A program made the translations under genes and the position numbers. A stretch of DNA of 64,000 nucleotides from assembly GCA_022701365.1 (NCBI GenBank), contig JAKUHH010000184.1, forward strand, positions 310,001 to 374,000, given 5' to 3'. The notes beneath the pieces were generated by a model, which worked only from the letters and a program-made list of their open reading frames with translations, did not search any database and was not told the origin of the DNA. This stretch comes from Mycocentrospora acerina. Its lineage: Eukaryota; Ascomycota; Dothideomycetes; Pleosporales. The stretch's first letter is position 1. The number at the start of each line of letters is the position of its first letter. Below are positions 11,113 through 22,547 of this stretch, in pieces.

Positions 11113-12152
11113 CTTGCTCAGAAAATATAATGCTAAGACTGAAGAGTCGTGACGGTCAAGAGACGGCTTGTTGAGATGATCGAGGGCACAGAGCTGGATG
11201 ATGGCGACGGTGACGATGTTCTTCGACTTTTTCGGAACCTGACACTAGCGGCAAAACCTCGGCTCGGCAACGACTATGTCCTCGCTGACGACATTGCATG
11301 CCTCTGTTATAATTCTTAGGATGATGTTGGCCATTTCTTTCCTTTCTCACGATTCAGCGATAGAGATACATATCAAATTGCCGTTAAATAGAGTTGGTAA
11401 CTTGAAATTCATCAACATCACCAGACCTATGAGCAGGGCCAATCACTCAATCGTCTAAACATTCAAAAGAATTAAATGAATATCAACACCAGCAAAGTCG
11501 TTCTGGCTTCTCAATTTGCGTCATCGGGCTTTTATCTTGTCGCATCATGCGAAATCTCATGCGATATTCCAGGATCATTTCTCATATCTCTTTTCTTCAC
11601 AGTCCTTTAACATACCATTCTCTTCCTCGTTTAGCAGTTTTCCTTCTCCAATAATGGCGGAACGGGTAAAAGTTCAGCTTTTTCAGATACAAAACAATTC
11701 ATATTCTTGAATCCTGTAGATGGAAGAGACTTGCCATGTCGCCACCCACCTCGCACCAGCCCTCATACATTAGTGTCGACTCTCATTTACACTTTCACTC
11801 TTTTTCGCACTTTCACTCTTCCTTGTCGTCACCCACCTCACACCAACCCTCGTACACTAGTAACGGCTCTCATTTACCCTTTCACCCTTTTTTCATCCTA
11901 CTCCACTCCACTAACAAAGTTTGTCGTTGTGCCTCGATTCATCAGCAATGGCTCACTCTAATCCTTTTCACTACGCAAATTCACCTTCACCATCACTACT
12001 AGAAGGATCTTAAAACCGTCGCCCGCCAATTTAGTGCAATCGAAAAATTCTTGGTGTCAACCACTACCACTTATATTTACGACTCGCCCTTTGTCACTCA
12101 CCTCATCTATCCCACTCTCACAGTTCAACAAAATCTAAGGATTTCCTTCGAT
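11113..12152. other. divergent promoter region of TIM17 and the dynamin-like gene
   Basis: About 1 kb between two divergently transcribed genes. It is pyrimidine-rich toward the dynamin side, as is usual for fungal core promoters. It holds one imperfect tandem duplication (listed separately) and no gene that I can support. Confidence 0.6.
11734..11905. repeat. imperfect tandem duplication, period 87 bp
   Basis: The block beginning with a TGTCG at 11737 is repeated from 11824 with about 20 percent differences by eye. Both copies contain CACCCACCTC, an AACCCTC/AGCCCTC stretch and CTCTCATTTAC followed by pyrimidine runs. It lies 250-420 bp upstream of the dynamin-like ATG, so it may be in its promoter or 5' UTR. 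Confidence 0.75.
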
Positions 12153-14996
12153 ATGGCAAGTGGCACGCGCGCCCAAGAGCGTAGCATGACGCTAAAACCA
12201 TCCTCACCGCAGCATAGTGACAGCGGTTTCACCCCAGAGTCAATCATCGACGAAAATGACAATTCAACGCAAGATGAGAGTTTCGAACCTATGAATCTCA
12301 CCAACGACGACAGTGAGTGTATCTTGAATCTTGTCAAGCATCACCATCTACGCAATTTACTGACACATGCCCAGTAACGCAGAGATCTATCGAGGTTGAA
12401 ACAGATGAGGTAGATCCTCTTGGACAGGATGTCAAGGAGGCAATTGCCGTAATGGGTAGGCTGGAGAGTCTAGGACTACAGAAACAAAACATTACCTTTC
12501 CTAAATGCATTGTTCTGGGTATGTAAATCTTCCGCAACACTAAGCAAAATCGCTAACGACTTGATACAAGGCCAACAATCCACTGGAAAATCATCCGTCA
12601 TCGAGGCGATTTCAGGCATCAAAACTCCACGCGATACAGGTACATGCACGTGCTGCCCCCTGTACATCACGTTGCAACCGTCGGAGGATCCAAGTGCAGG
12701 ATGGTCAGCTCGTGTTTCTCTACAACAAGACTACGATTTGGACTTGTTTCCACGACAGACGGATCAACAGTTGTTTCATGGCTGGAAACCAGCTGTGGCA
12801 CGCCGTCAGATACTGTTCGCTGAGACGAGTTCCCGTATTGAACTTGAAATCCTAATCAAACGCGCTCAGTCTGCCAACCTAAGCCCGCTTGAGAATCCAG
12901 AAATTTTCAAGAACACTGAACACCCACCGCAGGGAGCTCATCGGAGAAAATTCAGCCCCAATGTTGTGCGAATCGATGTTACCCAGCCCGGCTTACCAAC
13001 TCTCAATTTCTACGACCTCCCAGGTATCATAAGTCAAGCTGAGACAGAGGAAGAAGCGTACACGGTTCCTTTGGTAAAGAATCTCGTCGCAGAATACGTC
13101 AAGCAGCCTGGTTGTCTCATACTTGTCACCTGCGATCTCAGCACTGATATCGCAAACTCTACGGCAGCAAGTCTTGCTCGAGAGCACAACGCCACCGATC
13201 GCTGTATTGGCGTTCTGACAAAGCCCGATCTACTTCCGCAAGGCACTCCCGACAAAGGGCTGATCGATATCTTGGATGGCAAACGCTTCCGACTCGGCCA
13301 CAAGTACTTCATTGTCAAGAACCTCGACAAGAACGAAATCGAACAAGGGTTCACTCACAGCGATGCGCGAACACGTGAGAGTCGATTCTTCCAAATGGGT
13401 CGATGGGCAACAAGCCTAAAACATTTCCAGCCTCGATTTGGGACGTTGAACTTGCAGACCTACCTGTCCAAAGAGCTTGCCCGGCAGACACTTGATAACG
13501 TTCCGAAAATCTACGAGCAGATTGAAACTCGACTTGCGATGGTGGAAGAAGAATTGAAAACGATTCCAGAGATTCCATTCCACAGCGCAGTAAGGACTGT
13601 TTCTGATGTTCTCCAACTCTTCTCCGACAACGTTCGTCTTGAGATTGAAGGAGAGCATGAACATACGGAGTGGCGTAATATTTGGGAAGGCATTCAGAAG
13701 GATCTGTTCGACTCGCTGGTTGCTATGAAGCCTACCATGTCGACTTCTGGTGAGCTTGACAAGGGTGTCTTCAATTTGACCCTTCCCGGCCGCTCAGCCA
13801 GCGACAGCATCATGATAGACTCTGATGACGACGGTAGTGATGGCAACTCAAGAATGCAGAGTACGCCCGAGACGCCCACCAAAAAGCGCAAGATTGAAGA
13901 GGGAGCGCCATCGCTATCACCTTTCAAGACACCCGTCAAGGTGGCTCCCAAGCCAAAAGGAACACCAAGCGGAACTCCCAACAGCCGCGCCATATCAGCA
14001 AGGCTAGCCAAGGCCACCCAACCTACTGACTTTGTCCAATTCAGAAAGAGATTCATACTCGACGAAGTCGTCCACGACATCAGCCACCAATCCAAGAGCA
14101 AAGTCCCCGGCCAAATCCACCCCAAAGTCAAAGAAGCAATGATGCTCTCCGCCCTCCAACACTGGCAACACCCCATCAACGTCTTCTTCTCCTCGCTCCG
14201 CACCCAACTGACCAAACACCTCCGCCGCATCCTAGACCACCACCTCCAAAAATGGCACGGCTCAACCCTCCACACCCAAACCTGGGCCATCCTCTCCTCC
14301 CTCCTCGACAACAACCTAATCGAGCAACAAAACACCATGGCCGCCGAATCCCTCACCGACGAACTCTCTGGCCCCCACATCTCCTTCCACTCGGCCTTCC
14401 CCACGGAACAACTCACCACCTCGACCCTCTACCGCCAACACCGCCAAAAAGCCCGCTTCACCCTCTACGCGCAAGAAGCCTCGGCCCACTACGCCCGCAC
14501 CCTCACTCCCTCTGAGCTCGACAAAGTCCGCAAAGACCCCCACAAAATGTCCATTATCAACCACGAGCCCTACGCCCTGGAAATCGCCTGCATCGCCGAC
14601 ACAACCGCCTACTACAACATTGCGTCCCGCCGGCTCCACGACAAACTCTGCATGCGCGTCGAGTCCAAGTTTTTTGCGCAGCTGCGCACGCAGTTGAAGA
14701 GGGAGTTGGAGGATGGGCTGGAGATTTTCGACGAGAGCGAGGGGCCGAGGATTGCGAGGGGGTTGTTGGCTGGGTCGGAGGAGAGGGAGAGGCGGAGGGG
14801 GGAGTTGGGTGCGTCGAGGGAGGCGTTGAGAGGGGGGTTGAGGTGTTTGGAGGAGTTGAGTGTTAGGTTTGGAGTGGGGGGTGGAGAGGGAGAGGGGGAC
14901 GTGGAGATGGAGGAGGGGGAGGAAGAGAAGAAGGAGAAGGAAGAGGAGGAGGAGGTGGTGGGGAGATCGAGGGTGGTTTCTCTTCCGCGGCGATGA
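12153..14996 (+). CDS. dynamin-family large GTPase, 909 aa
   Basis: Three exons: 12153-12312, 12375-12518 and 12571-14996 (introns 62 and 52 bp). The second intron splits the P-loop glycine. GTPase motifs are G1 GQQSTGKSS, G3 DLPG (FYDLPGII) and G4 TKPD, in residues about 90-400; G1 has Gln where classical dynamins have Asp. A stalk region follows, and a GED-like helix pair sits near residues 760-850. An insert at about residues 530-600 is serine/proline-rich and contains the basic patch TPTKKRKIEE, a possible nuclear-localisation signal. The C-terminal tail is glutamate-rich. There is no PH domain, so this belongs to the Mx/fungal dynamin-like group rather than the endocytic or Vps1 type. 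The partner membrane is unknown. Codons change from C-ending to G-ending near the 3' end. Confidence 0.88.
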
Positions 14997-15439
14997 GACA
15001 GGGGAAAGTGATTGGTTCACTTTTGTGCATTTGTGTGTACGAGAGCGAGGATTCAACGTCTGTCGTTTGAGAAGGGGGAGAGAGGGAGGGGGGGGGGGTT
15101 GGCTACCTACCTACTTACTTACTTACTTGCTTACTCGCTTTCCTTGTACAACGACGACAACACCGACTACGACAACATGTCAGTATCGGGGGTTTCCTTG
15201 CTCAAAAAGAGAAAAAAAAAGGGAGAAAACGATTCGGTAGTATCGTATCGTATCGTATCGTATCTAAGTATCGTATGGTAGGATAGGATAGGATAGGATA
15301 AGATAAAAACAGGATAGCTAGCACACAGCCAAACCACGCAATGAAAAAGACATTGCATAACACAACTGCACAATCCCTCCCTCTTCCCTCCCTCTCTCCC
15401 CCCTTATACACATTAATAAATAGAGATATATATAAAAAT
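14997..15439. other. intergenic microsatellite cluster between convergent genes
   Basis: Contains a G run at about 15091-15100, a (CTTA/CCTA)n tract at 15103-15140, a (GTATC)n pentamer run at about 15238-15272 and a (GGATA)n run at about 15281-15304. No gene is seen. Confidence 0.8.
15233..15304. repeat. GTATC and GGATA pentanucleotide repeats
   Basis: Five near-perfect GTATC units are followed, after a short break, by four to five GGATA units. Both are simple-sequence repeats lying in the 3' regions of two convergent genes. Confidence 0.85.
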
Positions 15440-16573
15440 CTACCACCCCTTCTCCCGCAGCCACTCCCCCGCCTTCCTCACCATCTCCACGGCCTCGTTA
15501 TCAAACCCAAGGATATTCCCCAACAGCAGCACATCATGCGGCACATTCTTGGTAACATCCAACGCGACATCGTTGCCCAGCTCGTTCATCTGGCCAGCCC
15601 ACTCGACGACATCAAAGTAGAGCAGCTCGGCGCCACCGGCATTAACAAACAGCGGGACGGGCGTCTTGAAGGGGTTATTCTTGTGGGAGACGTAAGGGTG
15701 GGAGAGGATTTTGGGGCCGGAGAGGCCGGCGTAGGCGGATGTGCTCCAGAAGGTAAAAGGCGGGGGGATGTAGTCGGTGGCGTAGTTTGGGTTGTCGTGG
15801 ACGTACGAGTCGGAGGTGTCGCTGGGGTCTATCCAGGAGGACCAGAGGAGGGCGGCCGAGGGGTTGGGGATGCCGAGGGAGGGCCCGTGTTCGGAGAGGT
15901 AGCGGAGCAGGGCGGTGGCGTTGTTGGCGCCGGCGGAGTCGCCCGAGAAGATGATGTCTTCTGGGGCGATTTTGACGTCGTGCAGGAGGTAGAGGTAGGC
16001 TGTTAGGCTGTCTTGGAGGGCGGCGGGGAAGGGGTTGGATGTTTTGGATGCGGGGAGCGTGGAGAGGCGGTATTGTGGAAAGAGGAGGTGGGTTGCCGGA
16101 GTGTGCTTGAGGAGCTTGGCTGCCATGTAGCCGGATTCTCCTGTTCGGCCGTCGCCGGAGACGTACGCGCCGCCGTGGATGTGCAGAATCACTTTTACGT
16201 TGCGCTGGGGAGAGTTGCTGACGCTCAATGGCGCGGGGTACCATGTTGCGCCGATTACCTCAGGTTGGATGTAATCGACTGCTCTCAACGGGCCTTGGTA
16301 TAAATCCGCTTTGGCTGGCTTGATGAGGACGAATCGTTCTTTTTCGCTGCCTGGGACAAGTGGGAGCGGGGTGGGGTTTTGAATCGTGGAAATGTGCCGG
16401 AGCAAGGAAGAAAGTATGCGCGTGCTGATTGCTTGCCGGAAGGTCCACTTGGGGTGTTGGCGGCCATAGCTGATGAGGTATTTGACGGGGAAGATGGGAA
16501 AGCGGGCGAGCTCAAAGGCAAAGGCTGCGAGGACGTAGGCTAGCTTAAAGGGCTGTTTGGTTACAATGGCCAT
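15440..16573 (-). CDS. HSL-type alpha/beta hydrolase (esterase/lipase-like), 377 aa
   Basis: Single exon with ATG at 16573. Near the N-terminus a hydrophobic stretch (residues 10-35) may be a membrane anchor. The hormone-sensitive-lipase type motifs are clear: HIHGGAY for the oxyanion hole (about residue 131), SGDSAG with nucleophile Ser213, and VPHDV with His346. The family also includes fungal steryl-acetyl hydrolases and detoxifying esterases, so small ester substrates are likely, but the specific one is unknown. The length is normal. On the coding strand the middle is rich in C-ending codons and the last 200 nt in G-ending codons. The 3' end faces the dynamin-like gene across a microsatellite-filled gap. 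Confidence 0.88.
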   Translation of the reverse strand: MAIVTKQPFKLAYVLAAFAFELARFPIFPVKYLISYGRQHPKWTFRQAISTRILSSLLRHISTIQNPTPLPLVPGSEKERFVLIKPAKADLYQGPLRAVDYIQPEVIGATWYPAPLSVSNSPQRNVKVILHIHGGAYVSGDGRTGESGYMAAKLLKHTPATHLLFPQYRLSTLPASKTSNPFPAALQDSLTAYLYLLHDVKIAPEDIIFSGDSAGANNATALLRYLSEHGPSLGIPNPSAALLWSSWIDPSDTSDSYVHDNPNYATDYIPPPFTFWSTSAYAGLSGPKILSHPYVSHKNNPFKTPVPLFVNAGGAELLYFDVVEWAGQMNELGNDVALDVTKNVPHDVLLLGNILGFDNEAVEMVRKAGEWLREKGW

Positions 16574-17027
16574 GATGGGCTGTTGAAACGATGGAGATGT
16601 GTTTCAGCCAGCTGCAGACTTCTTTTCGGAAACTCGGACAGTGCTAATGCTTTATATATTGCCCCTGTCCTGAGCAATGTCTTTCACTCAGTGAGGGGTG
16701 ACATTGGAATGCAGGCCGAGGTATCCTTGGTAGGTGTGACGCTAGCCCTAAACGCGTAATTATCTGCTCCACATGCTTTCAACTCCTCCACCTTCTTGCG
16801 TCTGTGCATCACGTCAGACTCGCAGAGTGTGCGTAAGCGGAAAACGACAAACTGGACATTGTATAGCATTCACATATATGTTGAAGAGCACATCTGACAA
16901 GGAAACCATGTCACAACAGAGGCACAAACTAGAGGCTTTTAATGTGATTCATTTTTGCTCATTCTCAAGACGTCATCTGATCTCATTTCCTCTCATCTCC
17001 CATGGCCCGTAGCAGCGACAGATTCGT
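16574..17027. other. promoter region of the esterase and 3' flank of argininosuccinate synthase
   Basis: 450-bp spacer between two minus-strand genes. No gene or repeat seen. Confidence 0.5.
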
Positions 17028-18514
17028 CTATTTTCGGCTCAAGTTCGCACCTTCCTCGGCCTTCTGGAGACCGTACTTCTTCAGCCTACACCATTGTTAG
17101 CAAGGGCTTCGTTTTTGGCAGGGTTTTCGTCAACATACCTGATGCTCTGGATGGCGATAAAGCCTGTGGTGTCCATTGGGCTGAAGTTGTCCAATGTGTC
17201 CATGCTCGCCTCCTCCTCGCTGTACAGCTTCTCCGTCTGGCTGGAGCGGCCCAAGACGTAGGCGTTGCCCTTGTACAGCTTCATCCTCACCTCGCCGTTG
17301 ACCCTGCGCTGCGAGAAGACCAAGCTGTTCTCGACAAACTCGCGCTCAGGGGAGAAGTACATGCCGTTGTACAGCTGGTAGCTCCAGTTGTGGGAGATGA
17401 ACTGGTCGCGCAGATTGCGGACCTGGCTGTCCATGACCAGACCCTCGAGATCCAAATGCGCGAGGCGCAGGATGGTCATGGCGGGGGAGTCGTAGCAGCC
17501 GCGGGACTTGAGGCCGATGAAGCGGTTCTCGACAATGTCGATGCGGCCAATGCCGTGTGTGAAGCCGAGCTTGTTGAGCGCAGTGAAGAGCTCGACTGAG
17601 TCGGTGTACGTCTTCTCGGGTGTGACGACCTTGACGGGGATACCCTTCTCAAAGTAGACGGTGATGTCAGTGGGCTCGTTGGGGGCGTTCAAGGGGGACT
17701 GGGTCATGGTCCACATGTCCTCGGGAGGAGACTGGTCGGGGTCCTCGAGGATACCTGAAGCTTGTTAGCCTGAACGTGTAGTAAAAGGAGAAACATGTAA
17801 TACCGGCTTCGTAGCTGCAGTGGGCCAAGTTGGCGTCCATGCTCCACGGCTTGGCCTTGGTCGAGGTGACGGGGATGTTGTGCAGAGCAGCATAGTCGAG
17901 CAAGTCCTGGCGGCCCTTGAAGCGGTCGCAGAACTCGGGCAACCTCCAGGGTGCAATGACCTTGATGGAAGGCTGGATTGTGTAGAAGGCGAGCTCGAAG
18001 CGGACCTGGTCGTTGCCCTTGCCTGTGCAGCCGTGGGAAACAAAGTCGCAGCCCTCCTGCTGGGCAACGCGGATCTGTGCGCGGGCAATGACTGGACGAG
18101 CCAAGCTGGTGCCGAGCAGGTAGCGGCCCTCGTATGTGGCGTTGCACTGGATGGCGCGGAAGCAAAGCTCCTCGACAAACTCCTTTTGCAGGTCGAGGAT
18201 GATCATCTTCAGCGCGCCAATCTTGAGCGCCTTCTTCTCGACCTCCTCCCACGGCTCCTCCTGGCCGACGTTGGCGAGGAAGCACACGACCTCATATCCT
18301 TCCTCTTTTGCGATTGTTAGCTTCAGTCACGTTGGTTTGCAGATTTGCAGGTTCTGGCATACCGATCAGCCATTGCAGAATCGTCGAGGTATCGAGGCCG
18401 CCTAGTGAGTCAAGTCAGTCAAAGTGCTCTGGGGAAAAAGGCAGCTGAATTGGCAAGGCACAATTGAGGCAATTGCATACCAGAGTAAGCCAAACAGACG
18501 CGTCCCTTTGCCAT
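17028..18514 (-). CDS. ARG1: argininosuccinate synthase, 415 aa
   Basis: Five exons on the minus strand: 18514-18481, 18401-18363, 18304-17804, 17754-17139 and 17085-17028. Joined, they give a protein starting MAKGRVCLAYSGGLDTST, the ATP-pyrophosphatase P-loop of this enzyme. Further signatures are FLANVGQEE, CTGKGNDQVRFE, CSYEAGILEDP and GRIDIVENRFIGLKSRG. It condenses citrulline and aspartate in arginine synthesis (urea-cycle branch), in the cytosol. The length matches yeast Arg1 (420 aa). The first two coding exons are only 34 and 39 nt, so the P-loop is divided between them, and the last exon encodes the C-terminal LKKYGLQKAEEGANLSRK. Introns are 49-79 bp. No neighbouring arginine gene is present. 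Confidence 0.97.
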
Positions 18515-19114
18515 GTTTGCAGTTGTTGGGGTGGGTAAAATGTGTGATGAAAAGAATTGGTCAAGTTGGAGGGGAATGGTTGAGGACGCGGTCTGGGGAA
18601 ACTAGTGGTGGTGGGATGTTTGCGATAGGGACGATTAAAATCTTTGGCCCGAGCGTCATGCGGGCCGATCATCGGCTTAGCGACTCAGAAGTTGCAGTGT
18701 GACGCATGCAGCTGCAGGAAAAATGAAAAGTGAAAAAAAATACTTGGGCTTGTGCAGACGCGTGATGATGGATTAGCTTGGGAGAACGTCGAGAAAGCTA
18801 TGGTATGTAAAGCGGAGCAGACGCCGCCAAGTGCCTGCATCTATCCAAGCCAACGCCTTGCATGCTGGGAATCCTCGCCGGGACATGATACGAATCGTGA
18901 GAAGAGGTATAAGCCAGTATCCAAAAGACCAAAAGTGCTGGACCGGATCGTCGGTCGATATGCCGTATTCGCAAACGCCCTCAATGCAGCACCATACAGC
19001 AGGTGAATAAGACAAAAAAACAAAAAAATCGTGTAAACAGAATGTGAAAGCAAAAGCAGAGCAAAGTAATTGAGCCAAAAACACCCACACTCACTCACAC
19101 CCACAAACAAGCAC
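18515..19114. other. promoter region of argininosuccinate synthase
   Basis: 600 bp between two minus-strand genes. CGACTCA at about 18680 is one base off the general-amino-acid-control core TGACTCA; I give it little weight. No coding feature is supported. Confidence 0.4.
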
Positions 19115-22100
19115 CTAAAAGGTGCCTCCAGCAACTCTTTCGCGTTCGTAGAAAACAATGTACGCCTTCTCGTTCTGCAGCCGGTTTTGAGGAGGCAAGT
19201 TGCCAGGCTCAAAATCGACAACCTTGTCGTCATTGAAGGAGCGCCAACATCCACGAGCCTTGTCTTTTACAAAGGCAGTGTAGTGGCCACTTCCAAGGGT
19301 CGCACCAATGTGCCAAATGACAGCAAAGGCATTGTAAACAAACGGCCCATTCATTGTAGGATCCGTTTTGACGCCTGCGAGCTGTGCAGGCCCATCGGTT
19401 GCATTCTGCGCCACATAGACCTCCTGCTCCGGGGTCATTGGCGGCTCGACAAATGGTCCCATGTCCAAACTTTGGAGAGGAAAGTTCACGGGCGTCCGAA
19501 CTTTACGCGCACTCTCAGTGCGTGAAGCACTGAATCGTTTGAAGTGGATTACAAGTGTGTCGGGAGCGCGCGTAATGGTAATCTTCTTCACTGCCTCTCG
19601 GTCTTTTTTGCATCGTGGACAACGCCAAAGCTCGTCTCCAGCGAGGCGTTCTGCCGCGCAATAGGACCGCAGGCAGTCCCGCACGTCGCAGGCCTGATCG
19701 CGGGGTATTTCTACACTAATACTCCAAAAGGCTTCGTAGGTTGTGCTTGTTACTCCGCACGACTGACACGTAAGTTGTGATGCATGTTGGCCGGCAAACA
19801 TACCGCCAATAACCGACATGTCGCGACGTTGGTAACGATCCCATTCGATCTTGGCGGCGTACTGACGTGGGTACCGCTCGCGTGTTAGCTCCTGCTGGTC
19901 AGTGAGTGGCTTCAGTGGTGGCTTGTTCCATGCAACATTGAGATCTTCGTGCATGTAGTCCAAGACAAATTCGAGAAACTCTTTGGCATCCTGCTGTTGA
20001 TCGACTCCCCACTGGGAATTGAAGTGGCCACAAATTCTCTGCGCGCAGGAGTTAGCATTCGGCCCACAGTAAGGAGACCAAAAAAAAAGTCTGCATGTAG
20101 CACATGTGCACTTACTCGGAAAGTGCTTGGACGCACAGAAGTGACGTCGCCCTTGAACAAGTTGGAAACAAGTGTCGCATATGCTTCTGGTAGAATGCCC
20201 TTTGTCCCCTTCCAGTTGTCTCGTTGGAGATCCCGAGTGTATCGGTTGGAGAGAAATAATTCTGAAAGCAGCATGTGGCTACTCAGACACTGCACTACTG
20301 AATTCATGTAGCATGTTACGCCAAAGTTCATCAGCCCCGTGTGATGCATGCGCACATTGCTGAAGCGCGGCTGAGAAATGTATGCAGGGGATTGGCTACT
20401 GCGGCCTTGATGAGCAGCTTGCCGCTCATGAACACCGCTGTAGCTGACTCGGGGAACGGACGGCGCGGGCCGAGACGGGGCCTGTGGAATTGCCGGCGCG
20501 ATGTACTGACTAACAGGCCGTGGTCGCGAGGACGGGTACATCATGGACTGCTCCGCTTCAATGTCTGGGAATCTTCGCAAGAAGTCGTCGGTTGTGCGGA
20601 AGAATGGAGAAGCAGGTTCGTTGCCGTTGTTATTGTTGCTGTTGTCGTCGTCGTCACCGCCTGCCGAGGGCACTTGGACCTGGGCTCTGCCTTGTCTCGC
20701 TTCCTCGAGCATCTTTTCTTCTTCCTCTGGATCCATTGGTACGTACTCACGCCGGCGTCGGTTTTGCATCGAGGACCTGGCGATTTGGGTTGCGGCAGGT
20801 GATCGCCTGATGGCTCGCGCCCGTGACTGTCCACCGGCAATGAGACCAGCAGTTGCAGTCATTTTCAATGCTTGGGTCCCTACAAGATCTGTCCATGCGT
20901 CCAAGCCGCCCATGAGGAAAACAGGGTGCCTTTGCAAGGGCTTTTCGACGTTGAATTCAGTCAGGGTGTCGTATAGTCGCTTGAGGGCAGTTTCGTTCTC
21001 GTTGCGATTGTGGTTTTGGAGGAAGCCAATATTTTTGGTGGAGTCGTCGTGGTACACTACCACGTCGTATGCGTGTCGATTCTCAAACATGGCCTGTTCA
21101 TCGTCGGGAGAGATGACCAGGCGTTCCTGAAGCTGGTCGGCCGAGGATCCGTCCTGGAGAGTTGATGGCTCTATGCACATGATGTTCCGTACAAAAATGT
21201 GGCCAGCATCGTATTCTGCTCGATTGCGCACGTCAATGACCAGCACGTTGTACATGCGGAAATAGTCGTAGAGCTTGTTCGCGTCAATCTCCAGCTCCAC
21301 GACCTTGCTCAGGGTGCGTGCTCGCACTGGTGGTTGGCGTGCGGCCTGCTGTGCTGGGAAGTAGGAGTCGGGCGCGCCGTTTGCATTTGGCGCATGGGTT
21401 GAGTGGCTCGAGAGGTTGGATGAGGCCATGGAGTTGCTGCGCCCCCCGGTGCCGTTCATGCTTCTCGGCGTGCTGCGAGGCGGGTTTATGCTTGCGGGCA
21501 GAGAAGTGTTCCTGGCCGGGCTGTAGGTGGGACTGGGCTCCTTTGGGAACGAGGCGGCGTATTGGGTGTTGAGAGGGAGCGTCAGTGGGCGTGACGAGGC
21601 GTAGAGGGATGGCGGAGGCATGTCGCGGGGCCCACCAGGGCGGGTCGAGGGCGTGTATTCGGTGGGCGAGGGCATCTTGACTGACAGGTCTTGGCTTGCG
21701 CGGGCCGACGTGGTCTCGAGTCGCGGGGCGGCGCCTCGGAGGTTGGCAAAGCGCATGGTCAGATCGTTGAGGGCGGTGGTGCTGGCGGACGGGGTGCTCT
21801 GGGAAATGGCGCGGCCGTGCAGAGACTGGGGCTTGGGGACAATGACGGGCTTTCTCCGCGGTGAGTCGGGCGGCGGAGGTGCGTGTGCAGGCGCCGGTGC
21901 AGGGGCGGGGGAGACGTGGCCGTTTGGGGCGGTCGCGGGGACGTCTGGGAGCATGAGCTCGTCGGGCAGCCTGGACAGGCGGGAGGGGTTGCTGGCCAGG
22001 GTGGACGAGGCGGCCGAGGCGGAGCGGTGGTGGGCGCCGTTGCGCTTGTTGTCGTTTTTGATAATGTCCTTGATGCGCACAAACCTCGCTTCGCTGGCGC

Positions 22101-22547
22101 GGACATCGTGCAGCAGGGCAGAGAAGTCGCGGTGTATCTGGGCACGGGCGGCGTGCAGCTTGTCGTAGAAGTCGGGGTGTGTGGGGATCAGGGTGGAGAC
22201 GATCTCGTAGGCGACCAGATAGTCCCAGTAGACGCCGGCAATGGGCGCGCGGGAGGTGAGGCCGGCGTTTGCCTTTGCGAGGTGGATGCGGGCCTGGTCG
22301 ACGAGGTGCTTGATCTGGAGGAGAGGCGTAGTCAGCAGTCGCCGCGGTCAGGCCAGGCCAGGCCGGGGCGGGTGAGGCCAGGCGCGGGCGTGGGTGCGAG
22401 TGGTGCTGGACATACCGAGTGGTGCTGCAGCAGGGCGACGGTGTCGCTGGCCGAGGCCACAATCTCCGCAATGGGCGGCAGCGGCGCATCGCCGCCTCTC
22501 CAGCCGTCAGCGCCGACGCCGTGGGCGCCGTTGGTGTAGCCGTTCAT
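19115..22547 (-). CDS. Doa4/USP8-like ubiquitin carboxyl-terminal hydrolase, 1084 aa
   Basis: Three exons on the minus strand: 22547-22416, 22314-20116 and 20038-19115. Residues 1-120 resemble the helical N-terminal region of USP8-type enzymes. Residues about 170-360 are proline/serine-rich and disordered. Residues about 380-525 form a rhodanese-like domain (VLVIDVRNRAEYDAGHIF) whose active-site loop lacks the catalytic cysteine. The USP catalytic domain starts at residue ~700: Cys box GLMNFGVTCYMNS with Cys712 and the oxyanion Asn five residues before it, zinc-ribbon pairs CQSC and CPRC, and His box GSGHYTAF with His1029 followed by SFNDDKV. This is the yeast Doa4/Ubp5 layout, so the expected role is removal of ubiquitin from cargo at the late endosome. 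It is divergent from the VPS27 gene. Confidence 0.92.

Noticed and set aside
11734..11905. CRISPR-like or coding repeat
   Set aside because: Only two diverged copies, in a eukaryotic genome, with no spacer structure.
13694..14419. 241-codon minus-strand frame opposite the dynamin-like gene
   Set aside because: Antisense to an exon with clear GTPase motifs; it arises from the skewed codon use there.
18675..18690. General amino-acid-control site in the ARG1 promoter
   Set aside because: CGACTCA differs from TGACTCA by one base and such near matches are common by chance.
21284..22489. 401-codon minus-strand frame inside the ubiquitin hydrolase gene
   Set aside because: It overlaps the real coding exon in another frame and its Pro/Arg/His-rich product reflects GC-rich codons.
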